Shown here one piece after another: positions 40,192 through 48,275 of a stretch of 64,000 nt of DNA. The position numbers and the translations under genes were made by a program. This stretch comes from Saccharopolyspora endophytica. GTDB lineage: Bacteria > Actinomycetota > Actinomycetes > Mycobacteriales > Pseudonocardiaceae. The notes under the pieces are model-generated. The model had not been told where the DNA came from, made no database searches, and saw only the letters and a program-made list of their open reading frames with translations. The stretch's first letter is position 1, and each line of letters begins with the position of its first letter. The stretch spans positions 212,502 through 276,501 of the forward strand of contig NZ_JAGPXE010000011.1 of NCBI RefSeq assembly GCF_018070075.1, given 5' to 3'.

Positions 40192-41223
40192 ATGCAGAAC
40201 TTCCACCAGGACGACCCGGTTCTCGACCGGTTCCATTTCCTCGTCAACGCACCGGCGTTGTTCAACGCCGTCACCACCGCCGCCGAGATCGGGATCTTCG
40301 CCTTCCTGTCCGAGAAACCGGGTGCCGAAGCCGACGAGATCCGCGCGTTCAGCGAACTGCCCGCGCACCAGCTGCGCGTCCTGCTGCAGGCGGTGTGCTC
40401 CACCGGGCTGCTGGAACGCAGGGACGGCGGCTACCACAACTCCACCGTCGCCGAGGAGTTGCTGGCCTCGGACGGACCGGACAGCTGGCGGCACATCCTG
40501 ACCGGCTGGAAGGAGGTGTACTACCCGGCGTTCGTCCACATGACGGGCGCGCTGCGGGCCGGGACCAACACCGCCCTCGACACGCACCCCGGCGACGAAC
40601 CGACCCTCTACCAGCGGCTGGCGCACGATCCGCAGCTGGAGGAGGTCTTCCACCGCGCGATGACCGCGTTCACGCTCCGCTCGGTGGACGCGCTGGTCGA
40701 CCAACCCGTGTTCGCCGACATCCGGCACGTCCTCGACGTGGGCGGCGGCGACGGCAGCACGTCGGCGCGGCTGGTCGCGCGCTACCCGGGATTGCGGTCG
40801 ACGGTGTTCGACATGCCGAGCGTCTCGCGGCTCGCGGAGGACACGCAGGCGGATCGGGTCGACCTGCTCGCGGGCGACATCTTCACCGACCCGTTCCCCG
40901 AGGGGCCGGACGCGGTTCTGTTCAGCCACGTCCTCGAGATCTTCGACGGCGACGACATCCTGCGGCTGCTCCGCAAGGCCCACGCGTCGTTGCCCTCGGG
41001 CGGCAAGGTGTTGCTCTACGGCTACAACGTGTCGGACGACGAGACGGACGGGATCTTCGGCGCCCGGCTGGGTCTGTACTTCAACGTCCTCGTCAGCGGC
41101 CGGGGCATGGCCTACCCGGCACGTGACTACGAACGCTGGCTCGGCCAGGCCGGCTTCGAGCAGGTCGGCACGACCAGCGGCCTCCCCTACGAGCACGGGC
41201 TGACCACAGCCGTCAAACCGTAA
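40192..41223 (+). CDS. SAM-dependent O-methyltransferase
   Basis: A 343-residue class I methyltransferase of the plant-type/MmcR O-methyltransferase family, common in polyketide tailoring. An N-terminal dimerisation and winged-helix part (LDRFHFLVNAPALFNAV) precedes the SAM-binding loop VLDVGGGDGS (180-189). I chose ATG 40192 because GGAG lies just upstream and family members begin close to the LDRFHFL motif; ATG 40138 is in frame but lacks a ribosome site. It is divergent from the amidinotransferase and followed by a 309-bp gap. It could methylate a phenol from the type III PKS product or a hydroxyl of the chain; the target is unknown. Confidence 0.9.
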   Translation: MQNFHQDDPVLDRFHFLVNAPALFNAVTTAAEIGIFAFLSEKPGAEADEIRAFSELPAHQLRVLLQAVCSTGLLERRDGGYHNSTVAEELLASDGPDSWRHILTGWKEVYYPAFVHMTGALRAGTNTALDTHPGDEPTLYQRLAHDPQLEEVFHRAMTAFTLRSVDALVDQPVFADIRHVLDVGGGDGSTSARLVARYPGLRSTVFDMPSVSRLAEDTQADRVDLLAGDIFTDPFPEGPDAVLFSHVLEIFDGDDILRLLRKAHASLPSGGKVLLYGYNVSDDETDGIFGARLGLYFNVLVSGRGMAYPARDYERWLGQAGFEQVGTTSGLPYEHGLTTAVKP

Positions 41224-41532
41224 CGACCGGGCCAGTGCGTGTTGAGGAATTGCTCTGCTTGGCGGTGCGGGTAGCAGAACCTGGTCGGCTCCGTGGACTC
41301 CGTGCGCCGCTCCTGATGTATGCCGATACACGGCGTCCCGGCGTACTCGCCACGAAGCCGATCAGAACCTGCGGCGGTGCCGGCTGAGTCCCACACCTGA
41401 AACAGCAGGGGCTCCGACGCATTCATCAGCAGGGCTTAGTGCGACGGTAACGGTGGCCATCTCGGATGTGCGCGCACGACGACGGCGGGAGGCTGGAGGA
41501 GATCTGCCTTCGTCCGTTGAGGATGCCCCACC
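41224..41532. other. Intergenic region between methyltransferase and sulfotransferase
   Basis: The 309 bp hold the cluster motif copy E near the right end and otherwise nothing I can name. A minus-strand open frame (41187-41426) begins at a plausible ATG but has no recognisable similarity or ribosome site, and composition is less GC-rich than the flanking genes. I treat it as non-coding. Confidence 0.5.
41447..41468 (+). promoter_or_regulatory. Cluster operator motif, copy E (sulfotransferase)
   Basis: Plus strand: GTAACGGTGG, then CCATCT, then CGGATG. It is the only copy on the plus strand and it precedes the only motif-linked gene on the plus strand, 64 nt before its ATG. One position differs from the other copies (GTGG for GCGG). 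The change of strand along with the gene is the best sign that the element is functional. Confidence 0.6.
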
Positions 41533-42456
41533 ATGACTCTTCCAGGCCTGCCCCCGAACGAGCGTCGCCGTTACCGTTCGCCGCAACAGGACAGCGCTCG
41601 CTGGGACGACTTCCCGCTGCGCGATGGTGACATCGTCATCAGCGCACCGGCGAAGTCCGGCACGACGTGGGTGCAGATGATGTGCGCACTGCTCATCTTC
41701 CAGGAGCCCGAGCTGCCGCAACCCCTGTCGACGCTGTCCCCGTGGCTGGACCAGCTGTTCGTCTCGCAGGAGGAGATGTACGCGAAGCTGGCCGAGCAGG
41801 ACCACCGCCGCGTCATCAAGACGCACGTCCCGCTCGACGGCCTTCCGCTCGATCCGCGCGTCAGCTACATCGTGGTCGCCCGGCATCCCCTCGACCGGGC
41901 GCTGTCGCTGTACCACCAGGCCACCAACATCCATGCGGAGTGGTTGCGCGCCTTCCAGAACGAACCGGACGAGCAGTCTTCGCACCGCCCCCCGCTGACG
42001 CTTCCTCCCGTGCGCGAGTGGCTGCTCAACTGGTGCACTCCCGGGGCGTCCGACGAGGAGAACCGGGACATCGCCGCGGCCGAACTCCACCATCCCCTCG
42101 ACGCCTGGAACCGGCGCGCGGAGCCGAACGTGCGGCTGATGCACTACGACGACCTCGCCGCCGACCTGGAGGGCCAGATGGCATCGCTGGCGGAATGGCT
42201 CGGCATCCCGCTGGACGAGGCGAACCGCCCCGAGCTGGTGAAGGCCGCGACCTTCGACGAGATGAAGGCCCGCGCGGACTGGGTGGCACCGGACAAGGAG
42301 GTTCTGGTGAACCCGTCGGACTTCTTCCACGGAGGGCGCTCCGGCGCCGGACGCGACGTCCTGACCGAGGACGATCTGGAGGCGTACCGGAAGCGGGTCA
42401 GCGCGCTGGCTCCGCAGCCGTTCCTGGACTGGCTGAGCCCCGAACCACCCGCTTGA
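41533..42456 (+). CDS. PAPS-dependent sulfotransferase
   Basis: A 307-residue enzyme of the cytosolic sulfotransferase family, which passes sulfate from PAPS to a hydroxyl. The 5'-phosphosulfate loop is PAKSGTTW (39-46), the catalytic base is His98 in IKTHVPL, and the 3'-phosphate site is Arg117 and Ser125 in VARHPLDRALS. The C-terminal PAPS loop that is usually RKGxxGDWKxxFT is here GGRSGAGRDVLT, a shorter variant seen in some bacterial members. A weak GAGG lies upstream of the ATG. The cluster motif ahead of it suggests that sulfation is part of this pathway, probably on a phenol or secondary alcohol. It is convergent with mbtH across a strong hairpin. Confidence 0.9.
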   Translation: MTLPGLPPNERRRYRSPQQDSARWDDFPLRDGDIVISAPAKSGTTWVQMMCALLIFQEPELPQPLSTLSPWLDQLFVSQEEMYAKLAEQDHRRVIKTHVPLDGLPLDPRVSYIVVARHPLDRALSLYHQATNIHAEWLRAFQNEPDEQSSHRPPLTLPPVREWLLNWCTPGASDEENRDIAAAELHHPLDAWNRRAEPNVRLMHYDDLAADLEGQMASLAEWLGIPLDEANRPELVKAATFDEMKARADWVAPDKEVLVNPSDFFHGGRSGAGRDVLTEDDLEAYRKRVSALAPQPFLDWLSPEPPA

Positions 42457-42479
42457 GGTGCCTTTCCGGCCAGCCACCA

Positions 42480-42520
42480 CCGGCGGGCTACGCGGATACT
42501 CGATCCGCGTAGCCCGCCGG
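42480..42520. terminator. Bidirectional terminator, perfect 18-bp stem
   Basis: Arms CCGGCGGGCTACGCGGAT (42480-42497) and its exact complement (42503-42520) flank a 5-nt loop, actcg. It sits 23 nt after the sulfotransferase stop and before the end of the convergent mbtH gene. The stem is very stable without a T-run, as is usual in actinomycetes. It can serve both directions. Confidence 0.85.
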
Positions 42521-42678
42521 TCGCTCCTTCACCCTCGGCAAGAACGGGGGAACCTCGACGTCACCGAAGCGCTTGGCGAAGACCCCTACGGGTCAGGTTC
42601 TCCTGGCCGGGGAAGAACAGCACGAGGTGAACATGAGCGCGCAGCCACGGGCCGGCCGCTCGTCCGTGGTCTCGTTGG

Positions 42679-42885
42679 TCAGCCGCCCATGGCCTCGACC
42701 AAGCTCGCGGGACGCAGGTCCGTCCAGTTCTCCTCGACGTAGGCCATGCAGGCCGCGCGCGTGTCCTGGTCGTGAGCGATGCGCCACCCGTCGGGCACAT
42801 CGGCGAACGCGGGCCACAGCGAGTGCTGCCCCTCATCGTTGATCAGCACCAGGAACGTGGCATCGGGATCATCGAACGGGTTCAC
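42679..42885 (-). CDS. MbtH-family protein
   Basis: A 68-residue MbtH protein, the small partner that stabilises NRPS adenylation domains. The hallmark residues are all present: [23 protein letters not shown] and WTDLRP. GTG at 42885 has AAAGG about 10 nt upstream; GTG at 42894 is an alternative. No adenylation domain lies in the window, so its client is probably encoded to the left of the window or elsewhere. A copy of the cluster motif 80 nt upstream ties it to the pathway and, with the C-PCP protein, argues that an amino acid is incorporated. Confidence 0.93.
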   Translation of the reverse strand: MNPFDDPDATFLVLINDEGQHSLWPAFADVPDGWRIAHDQDTRAACMAYVEENWTDLRPASLVEAMGG

Positions 42886-42965
42886 CCCGCTCACCGCCTT
42901 TCTGAGTCCTCTGCACACCGGTTCACCGCAGACCCCGTCATCGTCGTACCGACCGCCCCACCAGG

Positions 42966-42987
42966 AATCCGTGACCACCGCCGTTAC
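42966..42987 (-). promoter_or_regulatory. Cluster operator motif, copy D (mbtH)
   Basis: Minus strand: GTAACGGCGG, then TGGTCA, then CGGATT. It is 80 nt before the mbtH GTG. The last base departs from the G of other copies. No other gene lies between it and mbtH. Confidence 0.55.
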
Positions 42988-43055
42988 AACATCTCGGGCG
43001 ACCGAAGCGACCCGCCCTCCTCACCGGCGACCAACCCGGGTTCGTTCCAGCAGCC

Positions 43056-43090
43056 CCGGCTGCATCCGATGTTCGGAGGGATGCAGCCGG
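43056..43090. terminator. Strong hairpin in the 362-bp gap right of the cluster
   Basis: Arms CCGGCTGCATCC and GGATGCAGCCGG (12 bp, exact) with an 11-nt loop. It lies in the gap between the mbtH motif (42987) and the DUF3040 stop (43350), where I see no gene. It could end leftward transcription from the DUF3040 gene and so insulate the cluster, or be an attenuator. There is no T-run. Confidence 0.55.
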
Positions 43091-43349
43091 TGATGACCAG
43101 TCGCGCAGGTACACGGCACCGGCGACAAGCCCTCGATGATCTTGCCAAGATCAAAAACAGCCACTCCACAACTCCGCAGTGAAGGTGTCCATGAGCGGCA
43201 TGCTTGACCACGAGAAGCGGGACAAGAACAGAAAAATGAGGGCTCCCACAGGATCTGACCTGCGGAAACCCGTACGACGCTCAGCCACGCCGACACCCGG
43301 GTCTTGCGTTGGCGCTCCAACACAGGCCGATCTTGCCGGCAGTGAGCAG

Positions 43350-43637
43350 CTAGTGGTCTCGCTCGTGGCCGTCACGGGACTCGTCTTGCCGCCGCCACAC
43401 GCTGAGCGCGGTTGCGCCGAGCGTGCAGGCAAGTCCGAGGAAAATCAATGCTGGGACGGCCAGGACGATGCCGAAGACTACGATCACGATGCCGGTCGCG
43501 ATCAATGTTCTCAGGAATCGCCGCTGCGTGGACGAAGGCATCGGCCCGGTGGCCACGCGTTCGGCGAACGCGGGATCGTCGGAGACGAACCAGTCTTCGA
43601 TCTCCCTCAACCGTCGCCGTTCGTCTCGGCTCAACAT
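43350..43637 (-). CDS. DUF3040 family membrane protein
   Basis: A 95-residue protein with the actinobacterial DUF3040 pattern: LSRDERRRLREIEDWFVSDD and PAFAERV, followed by two hydrophobic helices (about residues 45-78) and a charged tail. Function of the family is unknown. ATG 43637. The zinc-ribbon gene upstream, on the same strand, ends 24 nt away, so they may share a transcript. Confidence 0.8.
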   Translation of the reverse strand: MLSRDERRRLREIEDWFVSDDPAFAERVATGPMPSSTQRRFLRTLIATGIVIVVFGIVLAVPALIFLGLACTLGATALSVWRRQDESRDGHERDH

Positions 43638-43661
43638 GACGCGCCTCCGATGCAGCCCGTT

Positions 43662-43889
43662 TCAACGCTGGTAGCGACCGCTGCAATCGCTGCAGTAGTG
43701 CGGACCGAACGACCAGGCAGTACCGCGCCAACCGTCTCGATAGCTGCGCCGCCAGATGCCCGGCCACACATCGCCGTGCACCATCACGTCGCTCTGGGCC
43801 CTGCCGCAGCCATCACAGATGAGACGAATTGTGGAAACGTTGCCCGATCGGTCCGACCCGTTCCGATCGGTGTCCGGTACGGCGGTCAT
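43662..43889 (-). CDS. Small zinc-ribbon-like protein
   Basis: A 75-residue protein with two Cys pairs, CDGC near residue 29 and CSDC near residue 69, fitting a small zinc-binding fold, and a Trp-rich middle. ATG 43889 has AAGGGG 6 nt upstream. It is followed by the DUF3040 gene. I do not recognise a characterised relative. Confidence 0.6.
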   Translation of the reverse strand: MTAVPDTDRNGSDRSGNVSTIRLICDGCGRAQSDVMVHGDVWPGIWRRSYRDGWRGTAWSFGPHYCSDCSGRYQR

Positions 43890-44055
43890 GATCACCCCTT
43901 TCGCCAATCTGCTCCCTGTCGAACTCGGTTCTCGGGGTGCTTGTAGTGCATCGTCCAAAATGCTGACACTGCACGTTTCCGCCCACAATGGTGTCCTCTG
44001 ACGACTATCTGCGGTGCTTCATTGCAGGGCTCGTGCAACGTGTTGGAGGAAAAAC

Positions 44056-45207
44056 GTGGCCACCGAAGCGCGGGATCGAGGCCCGGACCTTTCCATGATC
44101 ACCAAATCGGCCGGCCAGATGGCCGGGGTGTCCACGCGGTATCTCGATGGCTATCCGGAGATGCTCGCCGCCGTTCTGAGCAGCGGACGCCGGCTCACCG
44201 GCGACGAGCTGGCCAGTCGCCGCGAGGCGGGGAGGCAGGCGGCCGAGCGTGGAGTTGCTCTCCGATCGCTGCTCGATCTTTACCTCGGCAGCACGCGGAT
44301 GGTGTGGGGAGAGCTGGCCACGCCCGGAATCGCTGCCGCAACCGTTCTCGTCGAAGCGTGTTTCCAAGCTGCCTCGGACGCCGTCGTCGCACTCGCGGAG
44401 GGATACGACACCGCCCACCACATCGCCCTGCGGCAGGAAGAAGCGGGCCGCCGTGAGTTCATCGACGACCTGTTCTCCGAACGCAGCGATCTCGGCCGGC
44501 TCGCCGAACGCGCTCAACGCTTCGGCCTGCGCCTCGCGGAGGCGCACATCGTCACCGTCGCGAAAGCCGATGAGCCGTTCGGCGAAGCGACACCTGCGAG
44601 TCGAACGGTCAGTGCAACCATGACAAGTCGCTTCCGAGAGCACGATCTCCTGATCATCACGAAGGACGAACGCCTGGTCTGCATCGCTCCCAGCTCGCTG
44701 CCCGAAGCCTCCACCGAGTTCGCACAGCAGGTCACCTCGACCGGCCCTCGGAATTGCCGAGTGGGCGTGGGACGGGCCCACCGCGGCCCGCGAGGCGTGC
44801 TGCGTTCGTTCGGCGAAGCCTGCCGGAGCATCGACCTCGCAGAGCGATTGCGCCACGCCGACCGCGTGGTCGAGGCCACGGACTTCCTCGTCTTCGAAGT
44901 CCTGCTCCGGGATCGGGCCGCCATGAGCGATCTCATCGCCACGGTCCTCGGGCCACTGCACAACACCCGAGGCGGTGCTGCACCCCTGGTCGAAACGCTC
45001 GATGCCTACTTCTCGCACGGCACCGTCCCCGGCGCTGCCCGAGCACTGCACTTGAGCGCTCGTGCGGTGGTCTACCGACTTGAGCGCGTCAGCAAGCTGA
45101 CCGGCTACTCGGCTACCGATCCCGGCCAGCGCTTCACGCTGGAGGCCGCCGTGCTCGGGGCACGGTTGCTGGACTGGCCCGCGCACCCGCTGGCCCCCAG
45201 CGGATGA
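44056..45207 (+). CDS. PucR-family transcriptional regulator
   Basis: A 383-residue regulator of the PucR/CdaR type. A less conserved N-terminal sensory half is followed by a GGDEF-like middle and the C-terminal HTH_30 domain (LVETLDAYFSHGTVPGAAR and ARALHLSARAVVYRLERV). GTG 44056 was chosen because a perfect GGAGGAAAAAC precedes it. It stands alone, 75 nt before the site-2 protease. It lies 1.1 kb outside the last cluster gene, and I see no cluster motif before it, so a role in cluster control is not supported by the sequence. The ligand is unknown. Confidence 0.88.
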   Translation: MATEARDRGPDLSMITKSAGQMAGVSTRYLDGYPEMLAAVLSSGRRLTGDELASRREAGRQAAERGVALRSLLDLYLGSTRMVWGELATPGIAAATVLVEACFQAASDAVVALAEGYDTAHHIALRQEEAGRREFIDDLFSERSDLGRLAERAQRFGLRLAEAHIVTVAKADEPFGEATPASRTVSATMTSRFREHDLLIITKDERLVCIAPSSLPEASTEFAQQVTSTGPRNCRVGVGRAHRGPRGVLRSFGEACRSIDLAERLRHADRVVEATDFLVFEVLLRDRAAMSDLIATVLGPLHNTRGGAAPLVETLDAYFSHGTVPGAARALHLSARAVVYRLERVSKLTGYSATDPGQRFTLEAAVLGARLLDWPAHPLAPSG

Positions 45208-45282
45208 CGCACTGCCACCTCCGGCTCGCAGTCGGGCACACTGGGACTCAGACCGGGCGGCAGCTTGGTTCGGAGCGCAGCC

Positions 45283-46482
45283 ATGAACGCAACGATCCCC
45301 TTGGGGCGCATCGCCGGGGTGCGGGTAGGACTGCACTGGAGCGTGGCGGGCATCGTCGCGCTGGTCGCGGTCGGTCTCGCCTCCGTTCAACTCCCCGCGG
45401 CCTTCCCCGGACATTCACCAGTCGGCTACACCCTCGCGGGGTTGGCCGCCGCCACGCTCTTGCTGGGCTCTCTGCTGACCCACGAACTCGCGCACGCGCT
45501 CGTCGCCCGCAGGAACGCCGTGGACGTCGACGGCATCACCCTCTGGCTACTGGGCGGAGTCGCACAGCTGCGCGGGGAGGCACGCACACCAGGCGCGGAC
45601 TTGCGCATCGCCGGGATCGGGCCGATGACCAGCGGTGCGCTGGCCTTGGTGTTCGGCCTGCTGGGGTGGCTGGTGCACCTCGCAGATGCTCACGTGCTGG
45701 TCGTGGCGGTCCTGGGCTACCTGGCGCTGCTGAACGTCGTGCTGGCGGTGTTCAACCTCCTTCCTGCAGCGCCCCTGGACGGTGGCCGGGTGCTGCGAGC
45801 GGTGCTGTGGTGGTGGCGTGGTGACCGGTATCAAGCTGCGCTGTGGTCGGCACGCGCTGGGCTCGGGCTGGGCGGCCTGCTGGTGCTCGGCGGCGTCGTC
45901 CAGCTGTTTCGGCAATCAACCGAGGGACTGTGGACCATCCTCCTCGGCCTATTCCTGCTGGCCATGGCCGGCGCGGAAACACACCAGGCCCGCATCGCCT
46001 CAGCGTTGGCCGGCACGCTCGTCGGCGAGGTCATGTCCCGCCCGGTCGAAACCGCCTCCGGGCACTCGACCGTGGAAGGGGTCCTGCGCGGATCGGCCCC
46101 GCCGCGGCACCACCAGATGCCGATCTTGGGCCCCTCCGGAGCGGCCGAAGGGGTGATCAGCCTTCGCCGGTTGCGCGCGGTCCCTGACGCCGAGCGTTCG
46201 ACGACGACGCTGCGCGAGATCGCGGAGCCGATGGAACGAGTTCCCACCGCCCGACCCGACGAGCCGCTCTCAGCACTGCTGGCCCGCCTCAGCGCGACCA
46301 CTGACGGGCACGTCCTGGTCCTGTCCGGCAGAGCTTTGGTCGGAATCATCGCTCCGTCGGACATCAACCGCGCCGCTGCTGAACGCGGCCTGCCCGCTGC
46401 CCTGCCCGGAGTCGCACCCGGCCCGGAAACAACAGAACCACCTCCGAACTGGTGGTACCCGGGGCAACAAGGCCCGCGGTGA
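45283..46482 (+). CDS. Site-2 protease family (M50) membrane metalloprotease with CBS-pair region
   Basis: A 399-residue membrane protein. The zinc site is HELAH in the second transmembrane helix and NLLPAAPLDGGR in a later one, as in SpoIVFB-like site-2 proteases. About five or six hydrophobic helices fill residues 12-225. The C-terminal part (about 245-375) looks like a pair of CBS domains, which usually sense adenylate nucleotides. ATG 45283 has GGAG 8 nt upstream. In the Rip-type family the substrate is often an anti-sigma factor; none is nearby. Confidence 0.87.
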   Translation: MNATIPLGRIAGVRVGLHWSVAGIVALVAVGLASVQLPAAFPGHSPVGYTLAGLAAATLLLGSLLTHELAHALVARRNAVDVDGITLWLLGGVAQLRGEARTPGADLRIAGIGPMTSGALALVFGLLGWLVHLADAHVLVVAVLGYLALLNVVLAVFNLLPAAPLDGGRVLRAVLWWWRGDRYQAALWSARAGLGLGGLLVLGGVVQLFRQSTEGLWTILLGLFLLAMAGAETHQARIASALAGTLVGEVMSRPVETASGHSTVEGVLRGSAPPRHHQMPILGPSGAAEGVISLRRLRAVPDAERSTTTLREIAEPMERVPTARPDEPLSALLARLSATTDGHVLVLSGRALVGIIAPSDINRAAAERGLPAALPGVAPGPETTEPPPNWWYPGQQGPR

Positions 46483-46650
46483 CAACACCAGCACGGCAAG
46501 AAGGTGGTTGGGTGCTCGTCCGCGGCCCTCCGGTGGGCGCCCGAAGGGCACCAGACGGATGCAGGACGGTTCACGTAGAATCTCACGGCAGGTGTGCCGG
46601 GAAGTCTGGTCGGCGAGGTCAACGCAGGACGCCGATCAGTTGGGTTATTC

Positions 46651-47904
46651 ATGAACGCCGAGCGCACGTCCACTCGCACATTGCTCGCCCGCATCTCGGG
46701 CCCCGAGGCCCGCACCCTGGCGCAGGTCCTGCGGACGGAGACGGTAGGCGGCAGCCTGCTCTTGCTCGCCGCGGGGATCGCCTTGATCTGGGCCAACACG
46801 CCCTGGCACGACACCTACGAGGCAGCACGGTCCTTCGTGCCGTGGCCCGGTGGCGCCGCCCTGGGTCTCGACCTGGACATCGCGCACTGGGCCTCGGACG
46901 GACTCCTGGCGATCTTCTTCTTCGTCATCGGCTTGGAGCTCAAACGCGAATTCGTCTCGGGCGAGTTGCGCGACCCCCGGACTGCCGCCGTGCCAATCGT
47001 GGCAGCGGTATGCGGAATGATCGCACCGGCGCTGGTCTTCCTCGCCCTCAACATCGGCACGAACGGAGCAGCGCTTCGGGGCTGGGCCATCCCCACGGCC
47101 ACCGACATCGCCTTCGCGCTCGCAGTACTGGCAGTCCTCTCCTCACACCTGCCGACCTCGTTGCGCGCTTTTCTGCTCACCCTCGCCGTGGTCGACGACC
47201 TGCTGGCGATCACCGTCATCGCGCTGTTCTACACCGACAGCTTCCACCCGGGCATGCTCGCGGCCGCGCTGGTGCCCCTCGCCCTGTTCGGGCTGCTGGT
47301 CCAGCTGCGCAAGACCTGGTGGTGGGCCCTGGTACCACTGGGGCTGCTGGCGTGGTTCTTCGTCCACGCCTCCGGCGTTCACGCAACCATCGCCGGAGTC
47401 CTGCTCGGATTCACCGTCCCCGTCCTGGCCCGTGACGACGAACCGAAGGGCATTGCCGAGCGCCTCGAGCACAAGTGGCGGCCCATCTCGGCCGGGATCG
47501 CCGTCCCGCTGTTCGCGCTGTTCGCCGCAGGGGTATCGCTCAGCGGTGACCGGTTGAGCTCCGCCCTCACCGATTCGGTCGCTCTCGGCGTGGTCGCCGG
47601 GCTCGTCCTGGGCAAGCTCATCGGCATCTTCGGGTCGACGTTCGTCCTGGCCAAGTTCACTCGCGCAAGCCTGGACCCGGGCATGTCGTGGTGGGACCTC
47701 GCCGGCGTCGCCCTGCTCGCCGGCATCGGCTTCACCGTCTCGTTGCTGATCGGTGAACTCGCCTTCGACACCGGTGATCCGCGCACCGACCACGTCAAGA
47801 CCGCGGTCCTCGCGGGCTCATTGCTCGCCGCCCTGCTCGCATCGATCATCCTGAGCGCCCGCAACAAGGTGTATCAGCGCCTGGAGAAGACGGCCGGCGA
47901 CTGA
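46651..47904 (+). CDS. nhaA: Na+/H+ antiporter NhaA
   Basis: A 417-residue NhaA exchanger with about 11-12 transmembrane helices. The sodium-binding aspartates are in AVVDDLLAI, and the unwound helix motif [11 protein letters not shown] is present. The N-terminal cytoplasmic tail is longer than in E. coli. ATG 46651 is the first start that fits the family; an in-frame GTG at 46594 exists and neither has a strong ribosome site. It likely handles sodium or alkali stress. A small hairpin overlaps its stop. Confidence 0.93.
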   Translation: MNAERTSTRTLLARISGPEARTLAQVLRTETVGGSLLLLAAGIALIWANTPWHDTYEAARSFVPWPGGAALGLDLDIAHWASDGLLAIFFFVIGLELKREFVSGELRDPRTAAVPIVAAVCGMIAPALVFLALNIGTNGAALRGWAIPTATDIAFALAVLAVLSSHLPTSLRAFLLTLAVVDDLLAITVIALFYTDSFHPGMLAAALVPLALFGLLVQLRKTWWWALVPLGLLAWFFVHASGVHATIAGVLLGFTVPVLARDDEPKGIAERLEHKWRPISAGIAVPLFALFAAGVSLSGDRLSSALTDSVALGVVAGLVLGKLIGIFGSTFVLAKFTRASLDPGMSWWDLAGVALLAGIGFTVSLLIGELAFDTGDPRTDHVKTAVLAGSLLAALLASIILSARNKVYQRLEKTAGD

Positions 47905-47920
47905 GAGATCCCAGTCGCCG
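47895..47920 (+). terminator. Probable terminator after nhaA
   Basis: CGGCGACTG (47895-47903) and CAGTCGCCG (47912-47920) form a 9-bp stem with an 8-nt loop that includes the nhaA stop. GC-rich sequence follows and there is no T-run, so it is a plausible weak terminator only. Confidence 0.45.
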
Positions 47921-47940
47921 CTCCCGGCTGCGGTCAGGGG

Positions 47941-48045
47941 CGTCGACCCGTCATCGCCGCGAGGGTCGTCATCGACCTGGTCGACGCCCACATCTGGGAC
48001 GCCTCCACGATCGTCGCGCTCGACTGCGCCACGACCGAGCACGAA
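47941..48045 (+). pseudogene. Fragment of a SulP-type anion transporter (STAS domain)
   Basis: In one plus-strand frame the sequence reads VVIDLVDAHIWDASTIVALD, followed by ATTEHEGREV. This matches the STAS domain that ends SulP sulfate/bicarbonate transporters. There is no start, no transporter core upstream (nhaA is directly before it) and the end of the domain is lost. It is a remnant of a deleted gene. The rest of the 252-bp interval between nhaA and the small membrane gene holds nothing else I recognise. Confidence 0.65.
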
Positions 48046-48156
48046 GGTCGCGAGGTGTGCCGAGCAGATCTGAACGCCTTGGTGCTCCGAGGCATCAACG
48101 CACCTCGCCGCGTTGGCCTTGCCGGTTGTCGGACACGCCTCCCCGTTGCCGCGTGG

Positions 48157-48273
48157 TCAGCTGTGGTGGGGTCCACGCGGCGGCCGGGCGGAGGACAGCA
48201 CCGCGCAGGTGATCACGAGCGCGGTCAGCACCATCCCGGTGGCGATGAGCTCCAGCACGGACGTGGTGAGCAT
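48157..48273 (-). CDS. 38-residue single-helix membrane protein
   Basis: An ATG two nt after the TerC stop opens a 38-residue frame with one hydrophobic helix (about residues 7-27: LELIATGMVL, TALVITCAVL) and a basic tail (SSARPPRGPHHS). GGGAGC, 6 nt upstream, is a good ribosome site inside the end of the TerC gene. The tight spacing suggests translational coupling and a partner role for TerC. I know no named family. Confidence 0.5.
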   Translation of the reverse strand: MLTTSVLELIATGMVLTALVITCAVLSSARPPRGPHHS

Positions 48274-48275
48274 GG

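Noticed and set aside
41187..41426. 79-residue minus-strand open frame between methyltransferase and sulfotransferase
   Set aside because: No ribosome site, no recognisable similarity, and it overlaps the end of the methyltransferase gene.
41555..41580. Another partial motif, GTAACGGCGA on the minus strand, inside the sulfotransferase gene
   Set aside because: It is explained by codons for Arg-Arg-Tyr-Arg; the second half is absent and it faces no gene start.
44056..45207. PucR regulator as the pathway-specific regulator of the cluster
   Set aside because: It is beyond the mbtH gene and an insulating hairpin, has no cluster motif upstream, and the family is usually tied to nitrogen or purine metabolism.
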